Below are positions 14,211 to 19,874 of a stretch of DNA of 19,874 nucleotides, piece by piece. The stretch comes from an uncultured Eubacteriales bacterium (GTDB taxonomy: Bacteria; Bacillota; Clostridia; Oscillospirales; CAG-272). The stretch covers positions 1-19,874 of the forward strand of contig CAKSLR010000015.1 of NCBI GenBank assembly GCA_934467435.1. The letters are read 5' to 3'. The notes under the pieces are model-generated. The model made no database searches, was not told the DNA's origin, and was given only the letters and a program-made list of their open reading frames with translations. How positions within the stretch are numbered: the stretch's first letter is position 1; every line of letters starts with the position of its first letter. The position numbers were made by a program, and so were the translations under genes.

Positions 14211-15737
14211 ATGGTAAACAATTCTACGAAGCGGGCATTGGTTTCCAGCGCACTGGCGATTCTTATGTGCGTTTCCATGCTCATCGGCACCACCTTCGCG
14301 TGGTTCACGGACACCGCAAGCACCGCGGTGAACGCCATCCGTTCCGGCAACCTGGACGTTGCCCTGGAAATGTCCACCAACGGCGGCGCAACCTGGGATA
14401 GTGCGGAAGGAAAGACCCTGCAGTTCCTCGTAGCGGGCGCAGTTCCCGCAGAGGGCACCGAAATCCTCTGGGAGCCCGGCTGCACCTACGAGTTGCCCAT
14501 GCTCCGCGTGGTCAACAAGGGAAATCTCGCGCTGAAATACAAAATCCAGATCACCGGCATTGAGGGAGATGCGGAACTGAACGAAGCGATTGAATGGACC
14601 ATCAGCGATGCCTCGCTTGCGTCCGACCACAGCCTTGCGGCAAATGCCGTCTCCGATCCCCTGACCATTCGGGGGCACATGAAAGAAAGCGCCGGCAACA
14701 AGTACCAGGGGCTTTCCATCAACGGAATTTCGGTCACCGTTTACGCAACACAGGATACCGTGGAAAAAGACGGTACGGGCAACGAGTACGATCAGAACGC
14801 GACCTACGATGGATTCAGCGGCATTACCGTGACCAGCGCAGCAGAGCTGACCGAGGCAATTCGGTCCGCGGAGGACGGAGAAACGATCCGTCTTGCCGCA
14901 GCGATTGACAGCAGCAGCGCCATCAGGATCAGCAAGAATCTCACCATCGACCTCAACGGCTTTACCCTCTCCGGCACTGCGGCAAACACGCTTGTACTCA
15001 ACGCCGGTGCGAATGTGACCCTGACCGACAGCAGCGATGGCGCCACGGGCGTGATTGCCAATACGTACAGCGGCAGCGCCGATGCCGCAACGATCGATCT
15101 GAAGGGTAGCAACGCAACCTTCACGCTAAAATCCGGCATCGTGAAGACCAATGCAAAGGATGATCTTTACACCGTTGCCATCAGCAACAGCAAGAAGACC
15201 GCGTGTACCGTCAATATTCTGGGCGGTACGGTAACCTGTGCCGAAGGGCACAAAGAGAGCCGCGCCATTACCGCAAGCAACGGTATGGTGCTCAATCTGT
15301 ACGGCGGCACCGTCAGCGGCGGTTTGTACGCGCTGGATGTCTATGCCGGCTCGGTTTCGAACATCATCGGCGGCACGCTTTTGGCCAATGCGCTTGACGG
15401 CAGAACCGATGAATACGGCACCAGTTACGCCATCCATGCCAAGGGCGAAGCCACAATCACCATCGGCTCCGCGGACGCAACTACCACTCCGAATGTCAAG
15501 GGGATCAAGTTTGAGTCGAGCGGCGTGAAAACCGAACTTCCGACCATTACGCTGGTAAAGGGCGAGATTACCAACCCGATTTATTCGATGGAAGCCAAGT
15601 ACAACTACACGCTCTTCCGACTCAACATCACTGCCGGTGCGCCGGTTACCTTCTGCGATGACACGGCGCATTTCTTCCTTGCCGACGACCTTCAGATGGT
15701 CGAGGACGGCGGCGTCTACAAAGTGACGGCAAAGTAA
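14211..15737 (+). CDS. SipW-dependent secreted protein with TasA-like N-terminal and beta-helix-like C-terminal halves
   Basis: A 508-residue exported protein. The signal peptide is of the SipW type: basic TKRALVSS, a hydrophobic core, then GTTFAWFTDTAS (26-37), with cleavage likely near TFA-WF, followed by NAIRSGNLDV. Residues about 45-185 form a TasA-like domain ending in NKYQGLSINGISVTVYATQD (163-182). Residues about 205-450 are a run of short strands (TIDLNGFTLSG, NVTLTDSSDG, TFTLKSGIVK, TVNILGGTVT, VLNLYGGTVSG, SNIIGGTLLA) typical of a right-handed parallel beta-helix. No LPXTG anchor is seen. The ATG at 14211 has AGGAGG 9 nt upstream; upstream in-frame extension reads into sipW and is rejected. 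Likely the main matrix or adhesive product; exact role unknown. Confidence 0.85.
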   Translation: MVNNSTKRALVSSALAILMCVSMLIGTTFAWFTDTASTAVNAIRSGNLDVALEMSTNGGATWDSAEGKTLQFLVAGAVPAEGTEILWEPGCTYELPMLRVVNKGNLALKYKIQITGIEGDAELNEAIEWTISDASLASDHSLAANAVSDPLTIRGHMKESAGNKYQGLSINGISVTVYATQDTVEKDGTGNEYDQNATYDGFSGITVTSAAELTEAIRSAEDGETIRLAAAIDSSSAIRISKNLTIDLNGFTLSGTAANTLVLNAGANVTLTDSSDGATGVIANTYSGSADAATIDLKGSNATFTLKSGIVKTNAKDDLYTVAISNSKKTACTVNILGGTVTCAEGHKESRAITASNGMVLNLYGGTVSGGLYALDVYAGSVSNIIGGTLLANALDGRTDEYGTSYAIHAKGEATITIGSADATTTPNVKGIKFESSGVKTELPTITLVKGEITNPIYSMEAKYNYTLFRLNITAGAPVTFCDDTAHFFLADDLQMVEDGGVYKVTAK

Positions 15738-15751
15738 CCGTTACCCCGGTT

Positions 15752-15837
15752 CCCTCCACCCCTGTGGTGGAGGGGCAACCGAAGGGCATAAACGTCTGGA
15801 TGCCCTTCGGTTGCCCCTCAGGCTCTCCGGTAGAGCC
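15752..15837 (+). repeat. Palindromic repeat unit 2 (three hairpins)
   Basis: Hairpin A is CCCTCCACC/GGTGGAGGG (15752-15774). Hairpin B is a 20-bp perfect stem (15770-15819) that contains GGGCAACCGAAGGGCAT and its complement, identical to unit 1. Hairpin C is GGCTCT/AGAGCC (15821-15837). Located between the large substrate gene and the last gene. No T tract. Confidence 0.85.
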
Positions 15838-15882
15838 CCATGACATTTTTCCTGCCGAAGAATCGGAAAGGAGTGGCTTTTT

Positions 15883-16416
15883 ATGAAGAGATTCCATGCC
15901 GAAAACGCCGCAGCCCCCGCCGAAAAGAACACTGCCACGCAGCCCCGGCGTGACCCGCTGACGGCGATGCTGCTGCCGTCCTTTGTAGGCATATTGCTTT
16001 GCCTTTTTCTTCTGTGCGGTGCGACTTGGGCTTGGTTTTCTTCCACCGAGACCTGCAAGATTACCCCCATGCAGAGTGGAAGTTACCGCATCACCGTAGA
16101 AGTGAAGGATGGAAATACCGTGATAGAAACGGCAGATAATGCTTTTGCCGCCGCGGCAGATACCGAATATACCGTCACCCTGACGGCAAGCGGAACCGCA
16201 TCCACCGGTTTTTGCGAAATGCTGCTCCCAGGCGCCAGAGAGAACGGAGAACCCGCAACCACTCCCCTTTACACCGCGCAGATCGGAAGCGGAGAATCGC
16301 TTTCCTTTACCATCCGCCTCTCTTCCGCCCAAACGGTGACTTTTGTTCCGCAATGGGGAACCTCCTACAAAAGCGAAGCCCCGGATATCATGAACGGTAC
16401 TGCGGTCACAAATTAA
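15883..16416 (+). CDS. Small SipW-type secreted protein
   Basis: A 177-residue protein with an unusually long polar N-terminus (about 26 residues), a hydrophobic segment (about 28-46) and the SipW-type boundary GATWAWFSST (46-55), so cleavage near TWA-WF is expected. The mature part is beta-rich with alternating short strands (YRITVEVKDGN, YTVTLTASG, LSFTIRLSS). It lacks the C-terminal NXYQG pattern of full TasA-like proteins and is short, so it may be a minor or capping subunit (inference). AAGGAG lies 9 nt before the ATG. Last gene of the operon; a strong terminator follows. Confidence 0.75.
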   Translation: MKRFHAENAAAPAEKNTATQPRRDPLTAMLLPSFVGILLCLFLLCGATWAWFSSTETCKITPMQSGSYRITVEVKDGNTVIETADNAFAAAADTEYTVTLTASGTASTGFCEMLLPGARENGEPATTPLYTAQIGSGESLSFTIRLSSAQTVTFVPQWGTSYKSEAPDIMNGTAVTN

Positions 16417-16442
16417 AATTGAAAACTTCTGCCCGAAAACAC

Positions 16443-16486
16443 AAAAAAGGCACGTGCCACCCCCTGGGTGGCACGTGCCTTTTTTT
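16443..16486 (+). terminator. Bidirectional terminator between convergent operons
   Basis: GGCACGTGCCACCC (16449-16462) and GGGTGGCACGTGCC (16466-16479) form a 14-bp stem with A6 before and T7 after. It serves the SipW operon on the plus strand and can also end the DUF4317 gene on the minus strand. A second stem, CGGTGTGTGC/GCGCACACCG (16495-16524), lies between it and the DUF4317 stop. Confidence 0.94.
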
Positions 16487-16538
16487 CGTTTGATCGGTGT
16501 GTGCAACGGACGCTGCGCACACCGAAGACCGCATTCTG

Positions 16539-17666
16539 TCAGGAAATATGAATCGGCACGCCGTTGACCGAAACGCCGCCGTCTGCCCGCACCAACACAT
16601 ACGGAACGCCGTCAATCAGGCGCGTTTCAATCTGGCTGCCCACTTCCCCACTCGCACGGATGCGGATATCCGGCGTCTCCAACTCGATTTTTTTGCCATC
16701 GACCAGGTTGCGGGGGCTGATTTCCGCGCCGACGCCGAACGCCGCATCGCACTGCTGACCGAACGCCGTGGCGGCGCTCTCCTCTACACCGCAGGCTTGC
16801 AGCATTTCCGCCACCATACCGCCTGAGACGTAAAGCGGCTCCCGATCATGGGAGGCTTTGTGTTCTTCCATCATGCTGCAAAGCTGCCCGTGCACGCCCT
16901 GCACCACCTCGTAACTGCACCCTTCGCCGACTGCCTCTGCCAGCACCCGGTGAAAGGTTGCCTTCTGCTCCGCCGCCGGCGGCATCACCGGTTCGGCACC
17001 GAAAATCGCCTGCGTCAGTTCGCTGTGGTTGTCGGTAATATCTTTCGTGTAGAACAGCGCCGAATAGATGTTAGCGGCGCGGTCATCAAACGCGGGGAAC
17101 AAAAATCCCGCGACCGGGGCACTCACGCCGGGGTCGGGCGTATGAGAACGGAATCGCCCTTCCTGCGGCAAAAATCCGAGCATCGGCTTTTTCTCCGCCG
17201 CGATCGGGCAAATGCTGCACAGAATGTAGGTAAACGAAGTGTCGGAGTCCGCGCCGGCGCCGTGGTCGGAATACGGCACGTCATAGGTTTCCTCGGTCAG
17301 AAGGATCAGATATTTCCCCTCCTCCTTATGCGCCGCGCTGACGCGGGTAAAAAACGTATGTACGAGCGCATCGTCCGCAAGGTGCGTGCGGCGCAGTTCG
17401 CTGAGCAGGTGGTATTCCTCCCCCTCGCTCACCTGTTTGGTGGAAAACGGAATGGCAAGCAGGTTCCGTCCCTCCGTGCCGGAAAGGGTTTTGCGCAGCA
17501 GCGCAAAAATCGCCTCCGTCTCCTCGGGCAGGGTTTCGTTCAGCGGCTGATCAAACTCCGCGATGATCTCCTGTTTATCATTGACACAGCAGCCGCGCAC
17601 ATGGCAGATGCCGCTTTTTTCGGGGCGAAAACGCCGCCGGATTTCTGCAATTTCACGATCGTTCAT
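16539..17666 (-). CDS. DUF4317 family protein
   Basis: A 375-residue protein whose beginning (MNDREIAEIRRRFRPEKSGI, then VRGCCVN) and KTLSGTEGRNLLAIPFST segment match the DUF4317 family, found mainly in Clostridia. Function is unknown. There is no signal peptide or membrane helix, so it should be cytoplasmic. CSICPIAAEKK in the middle and a C-terminal GVPYVLVRADGGVSVNGVPIHIS segment are consistent with other members. AAGGAGG lies 11 nt before the ATG, and an own promoter lies at 17699-17728, so it is probably transcribed alone. Confidence 0.88.
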   Translation of the reverse strand: MNDREIAEIRRRFRPEKSGICHVRGCCVNDKQEIIAEFDQPLNETLPEETEAIFALLRKTLSGTEGRNLLAIPFSTKQVSEGEEYHLLSELRRTHLADDALVHTFFTRVSAAHKEEGKYLILLTEETYDVPYSDHGAGADSDTSFTYILCSICPIAAEKKPMLGFLPQEGRFRSHTPDPGVSAPVAGFLFPAFDDRAANIYSALFYTKDITDNHSELTQAIFGAEPVMPPAAEQKATFHRVLAEAVGEGCSYEVVQGVHGQLCSMMEEHKASHDREPLYVSGGMVAEMLQACGVEESAATAFGQQCDAAFGVGAEISPRNLVDGKKIELETPDIRIRASGEVGSQIETRLIDGVPYVLVRADGGVSVNGVPIHIS

Positions 17667-17698
17667 CTTTCACGTATCCTCCTTTTTCAATACGCTCT

Positions 17699-17728
17699 AT
17701 TATACCATTTCCGCGCGAAAAAAAGCAA
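17699..17728 (-). promoter_or_regulatory. Promoter of the DUF4317 gene
   Basis: On the minus strand, TATAAT (17704-17699) is preceded by TGG (extended -10). A TTGCTT -35-like box (17728-17723) is 18 bp upstream and lies at the edge of the inverted repeat at 17711-17745. Confidence 0.75.
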
Positions 17729-17745
17729 GAACTTTTTTCGCGCGG
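17711..17745 (-). repeat. 13-bp perfect inverted repeat overlapping the DUF4317 promoter
   Basis: CCGCGCGAAAAAA (17711-17723) and its exact complement (17733-17745) flank a 9-nt centre. It begins 5 bp after the stop codon of the Rieske oxidoreductase gene and covers the -35/spacer of the next promoter. The T run is inside the stem, not after it, so it is an atypical terminator; an operator is the alternative. Confidence 0.7.
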
Positions 17746-17750
17746 CGGAA

Positions 17751-19178
17751 TTATTTTGTAATGTTTTTCCGGGCAGGACCGCTGATCCATTCCCCCTCGG
17801 CACCAAAGCGCGAACCATGGCAGGGGCAATCCCAGGTGCGGTCGTCGGCATTGAAGTGCAACTCACACCCAAGGTGCGGGCAGGCGGCAGATACCGTGTG
17901 CAGGCTGCCGTCCGGGGAGCGGTACGCCCCCACTTTGTGCCCATGGGAAACGCAAAGTGCCCCCTCGCCGACGGCAAGTTGATCGGGGGTGCGGTCGGGC
18001 TGTGAAAAAAGCGTCAGCGCAAGTCCCCCTGTTGCATACGCCCCTTCCCGCAAAACCCCGCTGATGTTTTCAGCATGAAAGCGCTGCGGCGCAAAGACCG
18101 GGGCGTAGGACGGCACGGCTTCTCCCGCAATCATGCACGGCAGGATGTCGGCTGCCACCATGGCATGGCTCATGCCCCATTTGCAAAAGCCGCTTGCCAC
18201 ATACCAGTTCCTCCGCCCCGCACCGTAATGCCCGATATAAGGAACGCCGTCCGGTGTCATGCAATCCTCTGCCGAAAACGCGGCGCGTACCTTTGCCCCG
18301 GGAAAAAGCCGCCCTGCCGCCTCCCGCAGTGCCGCATAATGCCCCCCACCGCCGCTGCCGACACGGTGGTTCTCCCCGCCGAACAGAATACCGCCCTCGG
18401 GCAGCGGGCGCATGGTGTAACCGCCCGCCTCCGCTGCCTGAAAAATGCCGGGTACTGTGACCCCGGACAGCGCCAGGACATAAGAACGCTCTTTGTGCAT
18501 GCGGGTAAAGTACATTCCCGGAAAATTCACGAACGGATAATGGGTGGCGAACACAATCTGGTCGGCAAATACCCTGCCCTCCTCACAAAAAAGGCAGTTC
18601 CGATCGGCACGCAACACGCGGCTGTCGCCATAAATCGTAAGATCGGCGGAAAGACGGGAAAGAAAGCGAAGGGGGTGAAAGACCGCCTGCCCCGGCATCC
18701 GCAGGGCACCGTGCACGGAAAACGGGAGCGGCACGTCCTCGGTAACGTCCGCCGCGTATCCAAGGGATCGCAGAAGGGCGCCCTCTTTCTTAAGCGGTTC
18801 GATTCCCTTTTGCGTGTAAAGATAGCCGTCCACCGTCTCATAATCGCACGCAACCTCCTCCTGTTCCGTCCATTCCCGGAAATGGCGCAGTGCCGCCGCA
18901 TTTGCTGCCGCGTAAGACGCTGCGTATGCCATGCCGTAACGCGCGGCAAGGCGGGTGTAAATGATCCCATGCTGCATGGTAATCTTGGCGGTGGTGCGAG
19001 AGGTTTGCCCGTCCCCGACCTGCCCCGCGGTGACCACCACCGTGCGGATTCCCCTGTCGTGCAAACGCCTGGCAATCAGAATTCCCGCTATTCCTGCACC
19101 GATGACCGCCACATCGGTATGCACATCTCCCCGAAGCGGCGCGCGCCGCATTTCGTCCCCCGTCCAGTATGCCTGCAT
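17751..19178 (-). CDS. FAD-dependent (DAO-type) oxidoreductase with C-terminal Rieske [2Fe-2S] domain
   Basis: A 475-residue fusion, similar in plan to B. subtilis YhfW. The N-terminus has the FAD-binding motif VAVIGAGIAGILIA (23-36) and the GDGQTSRTTAKIT segment of DAO-type flavoproteins; PDGVPYIG and NWYVASGFCKWGMSHAM near 320-350 complete the flavin domain. The C-terminal Rieske domain has CPHLGC (433-438) and CPCHGSRF (451-458): cluster ligands Cys433, His435, Cys451, His454, and Cys438/Cys453 for the usual disulfide. Substrate unknown; probably cytoplasmic redox enzyme. The ATG at 19178 has a weak AGGGG site. I see no convincing own promoter, and a strong terminator lies upstream at 19235-19272. 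Confidence 0.92.
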   Translation of the reverse strand: MQAYWTGDEMRRAPLRGDVHTDVAVIGAGIAGILIARRLHDRGIRTVVVTAGQVGDGQTSRTTAKITMQHGIIYTRLAARYGMAYAASYAAANAAALRHFREWTEQEEVACDYETVDGYLYTQKGIEPLKKEGALLRSLGYAADVTEDVPLPFSVHGALRMPGQAVFHPLRFLSRLSADLTIYGDSRVLRADRNCLFCEEGRVFADQIVFATHYPFVNFPGMYFTRMHKERSYVLALSGVTVPGIFQAAEAGGYTMRPLPEGGILFGGENHRVGSGGGGHYAALREAAGRLFPGAKVRAAFSAEDCMTPDGVPYIGHYGAGRRNWYVASGFCKWGMSHAMVAADILPCMIAGEAVPSYAPVFAPQRFHAENISGVLREGAYATGGLALTLFSQPDRTPDQLAVGEGALCVSHGHKVGAYRSPDGSLHTVSAACPHLGCELHFNADDRTWDCPCHGSRFGAEGEWISGPARKNITK

Positions 19179-19234
19179 GGTTTCGTTTCCCCTTTTGTTT
19201 TTTCCCAGTATTGCCCCATACCGTGCGGGATATG

Positions 19235-19272
19235 CAGAAAAAGCACTCTGCGATCGCAGAGTGCTTTTTCTG
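19235..19272 (-). terminator. Perfect 38-bp palindromic terminator after the ABC transporter gene
   Basis: The palindrome is centred on CGATCG; the stem has the core GCACTCTGC/GCAGAGTGC and A5/T5 tracts at its outer parts, so it can act in either direction. It starts 10 nt after the ABC transporter stop on the minus strand. Confidence 0.88.
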
Positions 19273-19282
19273 TCGTATGCCG

Positions 19283-19874
19283 TCAGCTGGCAAACTGACT
19301 GTTATACAAGGTGCTGTAGAAGCCGCCGCGGGCGAGGAGTTCTTCATGCGTTCCCTGCTCCACCACGTTGCCGTCCCGCATCACGAGAATCGTATCGGCT
19401 TCCCGGATGGTGGAAAGACGGTGCGCCACAATAAAGCAGGTACGCCCCTGCATCATGCGGTTGAATGCCTCCTGAATCTTGACCTCGGTTCGCGTGTCGA
19501 TAGAGGAGGTCGCCTCATCGAGAATCAGCATCGGCGGCAAACAAAGCATCACACGCGCAATGCAAAGAAGCTGTCTTTGCCCCTGGGAAAGCCCACCACC
19601 GTCTTCACCGAGGATCGTATCATACCCCTGCGGCAGACGGGAGATGAAGCCGTGCGCATGGGAGGCGCGCGCCGCCGCCTCTACCTCTTCCTGCGTCGCC
19701 TCCGGTCGCCCCATGGCGATATTATCGCGGATGCTGGCATGGCGCAGCCAGGTTTCCTGGAGAACCATGCCGTAATTTCGGCGAAGAGAGGCACGGGTGA
19801 CGGTGCGGATGTCCTGCCCATCCACGGCAATCTCTCCGCCCCGCACATCGTAAAACCGCATCAGCAGGTTGATG
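19283..19874 (-). CDS. ABC exporter, ATP-binding domain (5' part outside window)
   Basis: The C-terminal 196 residues of an ABC transporter nucleotide-binding domain; the beginning lies beyond the right edge, with the frame open to the end (INLLMRFYDV). Visible motifs are the Q-loop (VLQETWLRHASIRDNIAMG), signature LSQGQRQ, Walker B MLILDEATSSID, D-loop and H-loop (VAHRLSTI), all intact. The pattern INLLMRFYDV...ASIRDNIAMGRPEAT is typical of fused membrane-ATPase exporters of the MdlB/LmrA type, so the missing N-terminus is probably a six-helix membrane domain. Substrate cannot be told. Confidence 0.95.
   Translation of the reverse strand, partial: INLLMRFYDVRGGEIAVDGQDIRTVTRASLRRNYGMVLQETWLRHASIRDNIAMGRPEATQEEVEAAARASHAHGFISRLPQGYDTILGEDGGGLSQGQRQLLCIARVMLCLPPMLILDEATSSIDTRTEVKIQEAFNRMMQGRTCFIVAHRLSTIREADTILVMRDGNVVEQGTHEELLARGGFYSTLYNSQFAS

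Noticed and set aside
14085..15837. Repeat units considered as CRISPR repeats, insertion-sequence ends or attachment sites
   Set aside because: Only two copies 1.6 kb apart, no spacers, no cas genes, no transposase or recombinase, and the intervening DNA is a normal operon gene.
16848..19298. Long plus-strand frames at 16848-18005 and 18075-19298
   Set aside because: They are antisense to the DUF4317 and DAO-Rieske genes, lack ribosome sites and have low-complexity basic composition.

Overview
The window looks like chromosomal DNA of a Gram-positive, GC-rich Clostridia member, probably a gut-type Oscillospiraceae/Ruminococcaceae relative. The inference rests on strong AGGAGG-type ribosome sites, sigma-A-like promoters, a CsoR copper regulator, a TagD-type cytidylyltransferase, SipW-type signal peptides and a DUF4317 protein. 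No rRNA, tRNA, CRISPR array, transposase or phage gene was seen. The species call is inference only.

Layout. (1) 1-2705, minus strand: a csoR-copA copper-efflux operon behind one promoter whose initiation region carries a perfect CsoR-type inverted repeat; copA runs off the left edge. (2) 2761-5989, minus strand: a tight three-gene operon (PHP-domain phosphoesterase, FAD-dependent oxidoreductase, YhcC/YtqA-type radical SAM protein) with its own promoter and a terminator-like hairpin. (3) 6063-11321, plus strand: a surface-glycan operon with a consensus promoter and a leader of about 230 nt. It encodes a GT2 glycosyltransferase, a CDP-glycerol glycerophosphotransferase-family protein, TagD, a Wzy-like polymerase and a Wzx-like flippase, and ends in a very strong terminator. 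(4) 11430-16486, plus strand: a SipW/TasA-like secretion locus. It encodes a signal-peptidase-like protein that appears to lack both catalytic residues, two small membrane-anchored TasA/camelysin-like proteins, an intact SipW-type peptidase with a coiled-coil tail, a 508-residue SipW-substrate protein with a beta-helix-like C-terminal half, and a final small SipW-type secreted protein. Two near-identical palindromic hairpin units lie on either side of the 508-residue gene. (5) 16539-19874, minus strand: a DUF4317 protein, a DAO-Rieske fusion oxidoreductase, and the C-terminal part of an ABC exporter cut by the right edge.

How they may work together. Regions 3 and 4 sit side by side on the same strand, one making a (probably glycerol-phosphate-modified) exopolysaccharide and the other exporting TasA-like proteins. 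This recalls the functional pairing of eps and tapA-sipW-tasA in the Bacillus subtilis biofilm matrix, though gene content differs and the link is inferred. The most unusual parts are the degenerate signal-peptidase paralogue at the head of the secretion operon, the beta-helix SipW substrate, and the repeated hairpin modules around it.
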